A DNA stretch of 64,000 nucleotides from Streptomyces sp. A2-16. GTDB lineage: Bacteria; Actinomycetota; Actinomycetes; Streptomycetales; Streptomycetaceae. The notes below the pieces were generated by a model. The model saw only the letters and a program-made list of their open reading frames with translations. It was not told the origin of the DNA and did not search any database. Shown here in pieces: positions 46,001 through 53,670 of this stretch (position 1 is the first letter of the stretch; each line of letters starts with the position of its first letter). The stretch covers positions 1,488,001 through 1,552,000 of the forward strand of contig NZ_CP063808.1 of the NCBI RefSeq assembly GCF_018128905.1, given 5' to 3'. A program made the translations under genes and the position numbers.

Positions 46001-46016
46001 TGTGACGTGCATCACG
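46001..46016. promoter_or_regulatory. Crp-like box TGTGA-CGTGCA-TCACG
   Basis: Matches the Crp consensus TGTGA-N6-TCACA except the last base. It is 43 bases after the SIS-gene stop and 48 before the ATG of an unassigned ORF. Whether it still drives anything in this decayed stretch is unknown. Confidence 0.45.
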
Positions 46017-46063
46017 CCGATATCGCTGCCCGGTGAGCTCATTTGGGAGCATGCGCCAGCCAC

Positions 46064-46336
46064 ATGCGGGATGTGCGGCGTGCATTTCCGTTCCTGCCTG
46101 ATCGGTGCCTAGATTTTTCGGCGGCCTGCAACCGCCACACGTTCCGTGACCTCGCATTCGCCCTGGCGAAGCTCCACTTCACCAAGGAGACGCCGAGCGT
46201 CGCCTGCTACGACTGGCTCATCGAGATCACGGAACGCACCGATGATCCGGCTCTGGTGGCCAAGGCGGAGGAAGCCAAGGACTTCTATGTCACGGACCGG
46301 GCGACGCACCAGCGATTCTCGTTCACGTCCTGGTGA
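46064..46336 (+). CDS. Unassigned 90-residue ORF, possibly a gene remnant
   Basis: The last ~65 residues (HTFRDLAFALAKLHFTKETP onward) have Streptomyces-like third-position GC bias and look like real protein, while the first ~25 do not. I do not recognise the family. It lies in a 1-kb patch between intact genes that also holds two truncated genes, so it is probably the surviving C-terminus of a lost gene. A Crp-like box lies before it. The stretch 45959-46063 otherwise shows nothing. Confidence 0.35.
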   Translation: MRDVRRAFPFLPDRCLDFSAACNRHTFRDLAFALAKLHFTKETPSVACYDWLIEITERTDDPALVAKAEEAKDFYVTDRATHQRFSFTSW

Positions 46337-46421
46337 ACGCGTCGCATCGATCAGGGAGTTCGGGAAGAGCAAGACCGGCAACGAGGCAGAAGACGCCCGG
46401 ACACGCGGTGCCGTGGCGCGT

Positions 46422-46580
46422 ATGCCCGTTGGTTCCACGGGCGGTGCGCTGCCTCCCGCGGAGTGGGCGCTCCTCGCCGTCGCTGTCGTCGGCATCTCGC
46501 TGGCCGCACCCCTCGCCTCGGCAGCCGCGGCGCCCCCGCTGGCCATCGCGTTCTGGCGCAATGCGGCGGCCGGCGCGTGA
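46422..46580 (+). pseudogene. EamA/DMT exporter, N-terminal fragment
   Basis: 52 residues from MPVGSTGGALPP to FWRNAAAGA contain only the first helix of an EamA-family transporter (ALLAVAVVGISLAAPLASAA, then PPLAIAFWRN). The usual protein has ten helices and ~300 residues. The frame hits a stop at the point where a truncated LysR gene begins on the other strand; the remainder is missing. Interpreted as one side of an internal deletion. Confidence 0.75.
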
Positions 46581-46935
46581 CGATGGGATGCAGCGGGTGA
46601 GCGCTCTCCCAGGTCTCCACCGTGCTCAGAATCCGGCTGTCCAGCATCGACCAGGTGTAGCCGAGCGGGAGCGGCCTGCTGAGCGAGCGCGCACTGGAGA
46701 GCGCATGGTCGAATTTGGCGACCGCCGCACGGGCGTGGTCCAGCAGTACGGACCCCGCCTCCGTCGGCCGCGCCTCACCGGTGCTCCAGTCGATCAACTC
46801 GGCTCCGACCGCCTCTTCCAGCTGCTTCACGGTCCGTGACACCACCGGCTGGCTGACCGTCATGCGCATGGCGGCGTCGGTGAAGCTCACGGCCTCGCAC
46901 ACTGCGATGAACACGCGTAAGTGCCGTAACTCCAC
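46569..46935 (-). pseudogene. LysR-family regulator, truncated
   Basis: GTG start; MELRHLRVFIAVCEAVSFT, then SQPVVSRTVKQLEEAVGAEL is a sound LysR helix-turn-helix, with the linker and start of the effector domain up to about HPIVTRR (residue ~122 of the usual ~300). After that the frame only antisense-reads the EamA fragment. Two TTA codons occur within the first six codons, rare in Streptomyces and usually meaning bldA dependence or recent transfer. DNA binding might survive; sensing cannot. Confidence 0.78.
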
Positions 46936-47432
46936 ACTCAGAGGCGCCCCCTTCGTTCACTACGTGTATATAACCGCTATCGTTCCGTCACCCCTCGGAA
47001 GCGCCCTGGCGCAGGTCCGCCGGAAATTGCCATCGCCATCTGGCCCCGCACATGAACCCACACGCGTTAGGCTGCGTGGTGGTTGTTAGGGCGTCCGAGT
47101 AAGTGACCCCCGAGGGGGAAAGCTCCAACAACAAACAGGCTCCAACGCATGGACACACCTAGTGGTCTAGTCCACAATTGAACCGTGACTTCCGCCTTCC
47201 CCGCACAGGAAGGCGGACCGAGGAACCGGAGCTCTCTGCCCTGACTGCCCCGGGTCCTCATCCTCGGCCGACCGGGACCGCACACCCCACGGCCGATATT
47301 GCTCCGGGCTGCGGTGCCGGGAAGGTTGAGGGTCCTTCCCAGGCGCCGCGGCCCGCGGGTGTTTCCGGGGCCGGGCGTCCTCGGCCACGGCGGTTTTAGG
47401 TCACTCACATACCCCCAGGTACGCTCGCACCC
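46936..47432. other. Intergenic region before the PdtaS-type kinase
   Basis: About 500 bases without a supported gene. It holds an AT-rich TATATA tract (rc, near 46969-46975) that fits the LysR-fragment promoter, a strong dre site at 47161-47176, and low-complexity GC-rich sequence up to the kinase start. Short ORFs here show no coding signature. I cannot place the kinase promoter. Confidence 0.6.
47161..47176. promoter_or_regulatory. dre site 257 bp upstream of the PdtaS-type kinase
   Basis: AGTGGTCTAGTCCACA: the core TGGTCTAGTCCA is identical to the dasR-proximal site, and the outer GTGG/CCAC arms extend the palindrome to 14 bases. The nearest downstream gene on the + strand is the histidine kinase at 47433. 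Confidence 0.8.
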
Positions 47433-48908
47433 GTGCCCTCCATGAACGAACTGGTCCGCCAGCACACCGCCCTCGACGACTCCGACCTCGAGTGGCTGCA
47501 TCTGCTGGTCTCGGAGTGGCAGCTGCTCTCCGACCTCTCCTTCGCCGACCTGGTCCTGTGGGTCCCCACCCTCGACGGCACCCGCTATGTCTCCGTCGCC
47601 CAGATGCGGCCCAACACCGGCCCCACCTCCTACCAGGACGACATGGTCGGCCACCTCGTCCCGCGCGGCCGCCGCCCGCTGCTGGACGCGGCGCTCGACG
47701 AGGGCCGGATCGTCCGTGAGGGCGATCCGGAGTGGCGCGAGGAGGTCCCGGTCCGGGTCGAGTCGATTCCGGTACGACGGGAGGGGCGCGTCCTCGGCGT
47801 CATCGCGCGCAACACCAACCTGCTGACCGTCCGCACCCCGAGCCGGCTCGAACTGACCTATCTGCAGAGCGCCTCCGACCTCGCGCAGATGATCGCGGCC
47901 GGCTCCTTCCCGTTCCCCAACCAGCAGATGGACATGGACGCGGCCCCGCGCGTCGGCGACGGCCTGATCCGCCTCGACGCCGACGGCATCGTCCAGTACG
48001 CCTCCCCGAACGCCCTGTCCGCCTACCACCGCATGGGCCTCGCCTCGGACCTCGTCGGCCAGCCCCTGGGCCAGACGACCGCCGAACTCGCCCCCACCCG
48101 GGGTCCGGTGGACGAGGCGCTCGCCAAGGTCGCCAGCGGCTGGGCGCCCCGCGAGTTCGAGATCGAGGCGCGGGACGGGGTCATCCAGTTCCGGGCGATC
48201 CCGCTCAAGCCCAAGGGCACCCGCATCGGTTCACTGGTCCTGCTGCGGGACGTGACCGAACTGCGCCGCCGTGAACGTGAGTTGATCACCAAGGACGCGA
48301 CCATCCGGGAGATCCACCACCGGGTGAAGAACAACCTCCAGACGGTGGCGGCCCTGCTCCGGCTCCAGGCCCGGCGCATCGAGTCCGACCGTGGCCGGGA
48401 GGCCCTGGAAGAGGCGGTCCGGCGGGTCGGCTCGATCGCCATCGTGCACGAGACGCTGTCTCAGAACCTGGACGAGCGCGTGGAGTTCGACGAGATCGCC
48501 GACCGGGTGCTCGCGATGGTCGCCGAGATCTCCCCGGGCAAGGTCACCGGCCGGCGCAGCGGACGCTTCGGCATCCTGGACGCCGAGGTCGCCACCCCGC
48601 TGTCCATGGTCCTCACGGAAATCCTCCAGAACGCCCTGGAACACGGCTTCCGTGAGGGCGAGACGGGCACGGTCGAGGTCTCGGCCGTCCGCGGTGGCAC
48701 CACCAAGGAGGCCCGCCTCCTCGTCACCGTCCAGGACGACGGCGTCGGCCTGCCCGAGGGCTTCGACCCGCACACCGCCGGCAACCTGGGCCTGCAGATC
48801 GTACGGACGCTGGTGGAGGGGGAGTTGGGCGGCACGTTCGACATGGTCCCGGCACCGGAGGGCGGCACCCGGGTGATCCTGGACGTGCCGGTGCAGGCGC
48901 ACAAGTAG
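47433..48908 (+). CDS. PdtaS-type sensor histidine kinase (GAF-PAS-HWE/HisKA_2)
   Basis: 491-residue soluble kinase. N-terminal GAF-like domain (residues ~1-150, FADLVLWVPTLDGTRYVSV), PAS domain (~170-280, GLIRLDADGIVQYASPNALS), phospho-acceptor helix IHHRVKNNLQTVAALLRLQA, and ATPase domain with TEILQNALEHGF (N box) and VQDDGVGLPEGF (G1). This order and the acceptor motif match mycobacterial PdtaS, whose partner is an ANTAR regulator encoded elsewhere; none is in this window. Like its mycobacterial counterpart it neighbours the whiB1-type gene. GTG start. A dre site lies upstream. Confidence 0.92.
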   Translation: MPSMNELVRQHTALDDSDLEWLHLLVSEWQLLSDLSFADLVLWVPTLDGTRYVSVAQMRPNTGPTSYQDDMVGHLVPRGRRPLLDAALDEGRIVREGDPEWREEVPVRVESIPVRREGRVLGVIARNTNLLTVRTPSRLELTYLQSASDLAQMIAAGSFPFPNQQMDMDAAPRVGDGLIRLDADGIVQYASPNALSAYHRMGLASDLVGQPLGQTTAELAPTRGPVDEALAKVASGWAPREFEIEARDGVIQFRAIPLKPKGTRIGSLVLLRDVTELRRRERELITKDATIREIHHRVKNNLQTVAALLRLQARRIESDRGREALEEAVRRVGSIAIVHETLSQNLDERVEFDEIADRVLAMVAEISPGKVTGRRSGRFGILDAEVATPLSMVLTEILQNALEHGFREGETGTVEVSAVRGGTTKEARLLVTVQDDGVGLPEGFDPHTAGNLGLQIVRTLVEGELGGTFDMVPAPEGGTRVILDVPVQAHK

Positions 48909-48962
48909 GCCGGGTACCCAGCAGGCCGTGCACAGCGGCCGTGGACAGGGGGGCGTGGGCAG

Positions 48963-48996
48963 CAAAAAGCCCCGGACCGTTCAGGGGTCCGGGGCT
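48963..48996. terminator. Bidirectional terminator between kinase and wblE
   Basis: AGCCCCGGACC/GGTCCGGGGCT stem with a 7-base loop. On the minus strand it is followed by TTTTTGCT, a proper T run for wblE transcripts. Confidence 0.92.
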
Positions 48997-49117
48997 CACA
49001 TGCTCGTTGCCAGCGTGTGCTGCGCATCGGGGGTACTGCGCGCTGCGGCTCGGGGGCGGGAGAAGCGTACGCGGTGTACGCGCCGCCAAGCTCAGGCTGT
49101 TTTGCGGGGCGGGTGTG

Positions 49118-49375
49118 TCAGGCAGAAGCCTGACGGGCCCGGTTGCGGGCGGCACGGCGCTTCATGGCGCGACGCTCGTCCTCGCTGAGACCACCCCAGA
49201 CGCCGGAGTCCTGGCCGGACTCGAGCGCCCACTGCAGACACTGATCCATAACGGGGCAGCGACGGCAGACGGCCTTGGCTTCCTCGATCTGCAGCAGCGC
49301 AGGACCGGTGTTGCCGATGGGGAAGAAGAGCTCGGGGTCTTCCTCGCGGCAAACGGCGTTGTGACGCCAGTCCAT
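49118..49375 (-). CDS. wblE: WhiB-like iron-sulfur protein WblE (WhiB1 orthologue)
   Basis: 85-residue Wbl protein that holds a 4Fe-4S cluster, binds the primary sigma factor and responds to nitric oxide. Cluster ligands C9, C37, C40, C46 (EEAKAVCRRCPVMDQC), the turn GVWGG and the basic tail KRRAARNRARQ are intact. It begins MDWRHNAVCREEDPELFFP like Mtb WhiB1. ATG behind GGAGAGG. A Crp-type box lies 44-59 bases upstream and a terminator follows. Confidence 0.97.
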   Translation of the reverse strand: MDWRHNAVCREEDPELFFPIGNTGPALLQIEEAKAVCRRCPVMDQCLQWALESGQDSGVWGGLSEDERRAMKRRAARNRARQASA

Positions 49376-49696
49376 GGCTGCTACCTCTCCTTGGTATTAC
49401 GTGCAAGTTGCTTGTGAATGTGAACGCTTTCACGAATCCCTCAACAAGTGAAGGGCCGATCGCCGAGTCTTCCCCGGCGTGGTCCTGTGGATTGAAGAGG
49501 GGTTCCGGTGGCCTGTGGACGCTGGTGTTGCGGGCTGTCCCGACCGCCACGTAGAGACTCGCAAACCTCAGCGGCGGATACAACCCCTTCCGGAAAGTTT
49601 TTTTTGATTCCTCGGTGTCGACTAGGTCACAGCCGTACTTCCATGGGGTGGACCCTGGCCTAAACGTTCGAGTGAAAGGACTTTAGCCCCTTCTGC
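49376..49696. other. wblE upstream region
   Basis: Gene-free 320 bases between the wblE start and the end of the lipid-kinase gene on the same strand. It contains the ribosome site, the Crp-like box at 49419-49434, and an AT-rich run (AAAGTTTTTTTTGATTCC near 49596-49613) unusual for this genome that may mark the wblE promoter or the end of the upstream transcript. Confidence 0.6.
49419..49434. promoter_or_regulatory. Crp-like box TGTGA-ACGCTT-TCACG upstream of wblE
   Basis: Matches TGTGA-N6-TCACA at 9 of 10 arm positions, 44-59 bases before the wblE ATG. Mycobacterium tuberculosis whiB1 is a known CRP (Rv3676) target, so conservation of cAMP/Crp control is a reasonable inference. Confidence 0.65.
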
Positions 49697-50665
49697 TCAC
49701 ACAATCACACGCAGTGCACGGCGTACGCCTGTGAACGTCACGCTCGTACGCAGTCCGAGGTGGTCGCCGTCCATCTGGAGGGGCAGGGGCACCTTCGAAT
49801 GCAAGGTGAACCGGTCCAGGTCGTGCAGGGACACGGCGTGCTTGCCATGGGGTCCGCGTTCGGGGGACGAAGTGAGCAACTGGGTGCCATATCGGGCGAT
49901 CGCGGTCGTCGTCATACGGCTGAGAGCGAGTACGTCGAGGCCTTTATCGAACGAGGCCTTAGGCGACGCGTACATCGGGTGATTGCCCAGGAAGGTCCAC
50001 GGAGAGGTGTTCGAGACTATGGAAAGGACCAGATCGGTCACCGGCTCCGCATCCGGACGCTCCACCGTGATCGTCCCGTGGCGTCGGTGCGCCTCGCCGA
50101 GGAACTGGCGCAATGCCTGGCGGACGTAGAGAGCGTGTGTGGATTTCCTGCCGCGCTCGCGCTGCTGCTCGACCCGGCCGACCACACCGGCGTCGAAGCC
50201 GAGCCCCGCGTTGAAGGTGAACCAGCGCCCCGGCACGGCCTCGTCCTCGGTGCCGGGCGTGCCGGAGGCCAGACCCAGGCCGACCGTGCGCTCGCTGCCC
50301 TCGCGCAGGGCGTCCAGGAGGGCGCCGGTGGCCTCGACGGCGTCGTTGGGCAGACCGAGGGCGCGGGCGAAGACGTTGGTGGATCCGCCGGGGACCACGG
50401 CGAGACCGGGGAGGTGCTCGGGGGCGGGGCCGGCGTGCAGGAGGCCGTTGACGACCTCGTTGACCGTGCCGTCGCCGCCCAGGGCCACGACCAGGTCGAT
50501 GTCCTTGCTCTCCGCCGCCTGGCGGCCCAGGTCGCGCGCGTGGCCGCGGTACTCGGTGGTGACCGCTTCCAGCTTCATCTCGCTCGCGAGCGCGTGGATC
50601 AGGACATCGCGCGTACGTGCGCTTGTGGTGGTTGCCGCTGGATTGACCACGAGAAGTGCACGCAT
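49697..50665 (-). CDS. Diacylglycerol/lipid kinase family protein
   Basis: 322-residue cytoplasmic kinase of the DAGK-catalytic family (DgkB, YegS, sphingosine-kinase relatives). N-terminal RALLVVNPAATTTSARTRD, nucleotide motif VVALGGDGTVNEVVNGLL, then GLAVVPGGSTNVFARALGLP; the beta-sandwich C-terminal half ends VPLPLQMDGDHLG. Lipid substrate unknown (phosphatidylinositol or diacylglycerol are options). ATG 50665 is chosen; the frame extends 18 codons upstream without a ribosome site. Confidence 0.9.
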   Translation of the reverse strand: MRALLVVNPAATTTSARTRDVLIHALASEMKLEAVTTEYRGHARDLGRQAAESKDIDLVVALGGDGTVNEVVNGLLHAGPAPEHLPGLAVVPGGSTNVFARALGLPNDAVEATGALLDALREGSERTVGLGLASGTPGTEDEAVPGRWFTFNAGLGFDAGVVGRVEQQRERGRKSTHALYVRQALRQFLGEAHRRHGTITVERPDAEPVTDLVLSIVSNTSPWTFLGNHPMYASPKASFDKGLDVLALSRMTTTAIARYGTQLLTSSPERGPHGKHAVSLHDLDRFTLHSKVPLPLQMDGDHLGLRTSVTFTGVRRALRVIV

Positions 50666-50835
50666 GGGTTGCAGCGTACCTACTGGGAAGTACCGGGCAC
50701 AGGCCGAGGTAGGGATCACGTAAGACTTCGGCGCGTGAACCTTGCCACGGGGGCGTGGGGCAACCTGTGCGCGGCGGTGTGCGTTGCCCGTGCCTCACCC
50801 CTGGGGGCGCCGGGGGCGAGGGCTACTCTTCAGGG

Positions 50836-51294
50836 GTGAGCAGCGAGCAGACCCCCGCCACCCCCACTTCCCCCGAAAGCGCCGACCCGCGCCCGCGGCG
50901 ACTGACGTACGCCGCCGCCCTGGCCGCGCTGGAAGGGCTCGCGCTCGTCGTGGGCGGCGCCTGGATGCTCGTGGAGGGCCTCGCCGGTGACCCGGACGAC
51001 CGGCAGTCCGCCGTCACCGGGGGCATCACGCTGATCGTCCTCGCCCTGCTGCCGCTGCTCGCCGCGCGCGGGCTGCTCGCCCGGCGCAGCTGGAGCCGGG
51101 GCCCGGCCGTCATCACCCAGATCATGGCCCTGCCCGTCGCCTACAACCTCCTGCAGGCCGACAGCGTCGCCATCCCCGCGGGCATCGCCCTCGCCGTCGT
51201 CGCGCTGGCCGCACTGGTCCTGCTGATCAACCCGGCCACGACCGAGGCGCTCGGAATCAAGGGCCCGGGCCGAACCCAGGACGGCAAGCAGTAG
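50836..51294 (+). CDS. Small integral membrane protein
   Basis: 152 residues: a hydrophilic Pro/Ser N-terminus of ~30, then four hydrophobic helices (LTYAAALAALEGLALVVGGA, GGITLIVLALLPLLAARGLL, PAVITQIMALPVAYNLL, ALAVVALAALVLLI) and a short basic tail. GTG at 50836 after CAGGG. Widespread in Streptomyces next to sigH; no function known. The 193 bases after it, up to the sigH stop, hold nothing I recognise. Confidence 0.82.
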   Translation: MSSEQTPATPTSPESADPRPRRLTYAAALAALEGLALVVGGAWMLVEGLAGDPDDRQSAVTGGITLIVLALLPLLAARGLLARRSWSRGPAVITQIMALPVAYNLLQADSVAIPAGIALAVVALAALVLLINPATTEALGIKGPGRTQDGKQ

Positions 51295-51487
51295 CCGTAC
51301 GGCCAAGGCGCGGGGCGGGTGCGGCGGCGGGCCCGGTGAACGGGCCGCGGCTGTCGGCAGAGTCCCGTGGTGCCGCGTGGGCCGAGGCGGCGGGTGGGGC
51401 CGTGGGGCTCCCGGTGGGGCACGGAAGCCGAAGGTCCCCGTCGGCCGCCGCGCCGCGTGGTCGGCGGCCCTCGGTCCGCTTTCCGGC

Positions 51488-52654
51488 CTACTCCTCCACC
51501 AGCAGCTTCTCCCGGAGCTGGGCCAGGGTTCGGGCCAGCAGGCGGGAGACGTGCATCTGGGAGATGCCGACCTCCTGGGCGATCTGCGACTGGGTCATGT
51601 TGCCGAAGAAACGCAGGAGGAGGATCCGCTTCTCGCGGGGCGGCAGGTCCTCCAGCAGTGGCTTGAGGGACTCGCGGTACTCGACGCCCTCCAGCGCCTC
51701 GTCCTCGGCGCCCAGGGTGTCCGCCACCGCGGGGGACTCGTCGTCGGTGTCGGGGACGTCCAGGGACAGCGTGGAGTACGCGTTGGCGGACTCCAGGCCC
51801 TCCAGGACCTCCTCCTCCGAGATGGCGAGCTTCTCGGCGAGTTCGTGGACGGTGGGGGAGCGGCCGTGCTGCTGGGAGAGCTCCGCCGTGGCCGTCGTGA
51901 GAGCCAGCCGCAGCTCCTGCAGGCGCCGCGGCACGCGGACCGCCCAGCCCTTGTCGCGGAAGTGGCGCTTGATCTCGCCCACGACCGTGGGGGTCGCGTA
52001 GGTCGAGAACTCCACCCCGCGGTCCGGGTCGAAGCGGTCGACCGACTTGATCAGGCCGATGGTGGCGACCTGGGTGAGGTCGTCCAGCGGCTCGCCGCGG
52101 TTGCGGAAGCGGCGTGCGAGGTGCTCGACGAGCGGCAGGTGCATCCGGACCAGCTGGTTGCGCAGCTCCGCGTACTCCGGGCTGCCGTCCTTCAGCGCGC
52201 GCAACTCGATGAACAGGGCGCGTGCCCCGCTGCGGTCCTGTGGGTCGTGCCGCGGGACCGGCGTGTTGTTCGCGCCCGCCGCGCCGTCCTCTGCGTTTCG
52301 CTCGTGCTCGCTCATCGTCCCGCCCGTCGCCCTTCCACGAGCCCTCGCCTCCGTCCGCACCGGGAAGACCCCGGCCGGTCCTGCCGGAGGCGCACCCTGC
52401 ACGGCACCTTTCCGATCCCGCTGCCCGTCGTCCAGGAAGCCGGTGGCCGTCGTGTCGACGGTCTCCTCCTCCGGATGCGGCCGGGCCTGCTCGGGGATGC
52501 CGTCGATGCCGTCCGCCATGCGCCGGGAACCGCCGGGGGCGTCGTCGCCCAGGCTGTCGGCGCCGCTCGGGCACTCAGGGCGGTGTCCGCCCTCGGCCGG
52601 CAGCTCCCGTGTGCCGCGCTCTTCGTCCCGCACCGGCCCGTCCCCGTTCCTCAC
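51488..52654 (-). CDS. sigH: SigB/SigF-family stress sigma factor SigH
   Basis: 388 residues from a GTG overlapping the anti-sigma stop (GTGA). The sigma body is the C-terminal ~240: region 2 VRMHLPLVEHLARRFRNRG to RGVEFSTYATPTVVGEIKRH, region 3 GRSPTVHELAEKLAISEEEV, region 4 LPPREKRILLLRFFGNMTQS to ISQMHVSRLLARTLAQL. The first ~113 residues are a disordered acidic/Pro-rich extension. An internal ATG at 52315 (MSEHERNAEDG) would give a 275-residue form. Multiple SigH sizes from alternative starts and proteolysis are reported in S. coelicolor. It controls osmotic and developmental stress genes. Confidence 0.92.
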   Translation of the reverse strand: MRNGDGPVRDEERGTRELPAEGGHRPECPSGADSLGDDAPGGSRRMADGIDGIPEQARPHPEEETVDTTATGFLDDGQRDRKGAVQGAPPAGPAGVFPVRTEARARGRATGGTMSEHERNAEDGAAGANNTPVPRHDPQDRSGARALFIELRALKDGSPEYAELRNQLVRMHLPLVEHLARRFRNRGEPLDDLTQVATIGLIKSVDRFDPDRGVEFSTYATPTVVGEIKRHFRDKGWAVRVPRRLQELRLALTTATAELSQQHGRSPTVHELAEKLAISEEEVLEGLESANAYSTLSLDVPDTDDESPAVADTLGAEDEALEGVEYRESLKPLLEDLPPREKRILLLRFFGNMTQSQIAQEVGISQMHVSRLLARTLAQLREKLLVEE

Positions 52655-53064
52655 GCCGGCCCGGGTCCCGCGCCGCGCTGTTTGTAGAGGCTGATCGAAA
52701 CGGTCTTGTCCTCGTCCACGGCCGACGAGACCTTGCCCGCGAGGGCCGACAGGACGGTCCAGGCGAAGGTGTCCCGTGACGGTGCGTGACCGTCCGTGGT
52801 CGGGGCCGAGACGGTGACCTCCAGCGAGTCGTCGACAAGGCGGAAGACACAGCTGAGCACCGAGCCGGGCACGGCCTGCTGGAGCAGGATCGCGCAGGCC
52901 TCGTCCACCGCGATGCGCAGGTCCTCGATCTCGTCGAGGGTGAAGTCCAAACGGGCTGCGAGGCCGGCCGTGGCCGTCCGCAGCACCGACAGGTAGGCAC
53001 CCGCGGCCGGCAGCCGGACTTCCACGAAGTCCTGGGTCGCGGGCTCGCCTGCGATCTGGGACAC
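52651..53064 (-). CDS. prsH: RsbW-like anti-sigma factor of SigH (PrsH/UshX)
   Basis: 137-residue GHKL-fold anti-sigma kinase. Motifs: DEIEDLRIAVDEACAILLQ (N box), then SLEVTVSAPTTDG and a C-terminal FAWTVLSALAGKVSS. The glycine-rich G1 region is reduced, as in many Streptomyces RsbW paralogues. Start GTG 53064 has GGAGG five bases upstream; a GTG at 53070 overlaps that site. Its stop overlaps the sigH start, so inhibitor and sigma are made together. Confidence 0.9.
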   Translation of the reverse strand: MSQIAGEPATQDFVEVRLPAAGAYLSVLRTATAGLAARLDFTLDEIEDLRIAVDEACAILLQQAVPGSVLSCVFRLVDDSLEVTVSAPTTDGHAPSRDTFAWTVLSALAGKVSSAVDEDKTVSISLYKQRGAGPGPA

Positions 53065-53199
53065 CCTCACCTCCAAGGTGGTACAAGCTTTACGGGGGCC
53101 GAGGGTCGCCCCCCGGAGTAACGCGACGTGTGGTTCAGCGGTGACGCTACCGCGCTCTCGACTTTCCTGTCCCCGGGACCCCAACCCCTTGCCGTCACT

Positions 53200-53214
53200 C
53201 ACAGTAAAACTGTG
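53200..53214. promoter_or_regulatory. Palindrome CACAGT-AAA-ACTGTG in the sigH leader
   Basis: Perfect 6-bp arms, about 140 bases upstream of the anti-sigma start; with the adjoining TCACT it resembles BldD-type sites. S. coelicolor sigH is a reported BldD target. Assignment is inference. Confidence 0.5.
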
Positions 53215-53274
53215 GACACGCTCCGTGTCTAGGGGTTTGCGGCTCCAATTGGGAAGAACGCGCGCCGGGTTGAC

Positions 53275-53299
53275 GTACCCAGACGTCAGACGGTCGAAC
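53275..53299 (-). promoter_or_regulatory. SigB/SigH-type promoter of the prsH-sigH operon
   Basis: On the minus strand GTTC (rc 53296-53299), 15 bases, then GGGTAC (rc 53275-53280): fits the SigB-family consensus GNTTN14-16GGGTAY. It lies 211 bases before the first gene and suggests autoregulation or control by a paralogue. Confidence 0.75.
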
Positions 53300-53324
53300 C
53301 GTCCTGGAACCCGGCGGTCCAGGG

Positions 53325-53585
53325 TCACACAAGGACATGGTCCACGAAGCACCAACGCCAGTTCTCACCAGGTTCGTGGGTGCGCATGATCGGGTGGTCG
53401 GTGTCCTTGTGGTGCTTCGTCGCGTGCTGTCCCGGCGATGAGTCGCAGCAGCCGACGTGACCGCAGGCGAGACACAGACGCAGTTGGACCGGGTGGGTAC
53501 CGTCCCTCAGGCACTCCGGGCACGTGTCGCTGAGCGGCTCGGGCTCCGGGTGCGGCAGCGCGTCGGCGTGCGTGCACTGTTTCAT
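53325..53585 (-). CDS. UBP-type zinc finger protein
   Basis: 86 residues consisting of one ZnF-UBP domain: Cys in KQCTHADAL, CPECLRDG, LRLCLACGHVGCCDS, then HATKHHKDTDHPIM supplying His ligands, and ENWRWCFVDH. In eukaryotes this fold binds the ubiquitin C-terminus; bacterial stand-alone copies are of unknown function and often sit beside cation antiporter genes, as here. ATG 53585; divergent from the antiporter gene 85 bases away. Confidence 0.92.
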   Translation of the reverse strand: MKQCTHADALPHPEPEPLSDTCPECLRDGTHPVQLRLCLACGHVGCCDSSPGQHATKHHKDTDHPIMRTHEPGENWRWCFVDHVLV

Positions 53586-53670
53586 GATTGCCAGGTTACG
53601 ACGGCCGCGCGGGCGGCCGCGCGGAAAAAGAGGGCGGGCGCACGACGATGAACGAGGGCGGGCGAGGGTC

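Noticed and set aside
47067..48029. 320-residue minus-strand frame across the dre site and kinase start
   Set aside because: Most of it is antisense to the kinase; no similarity or ribosome site.
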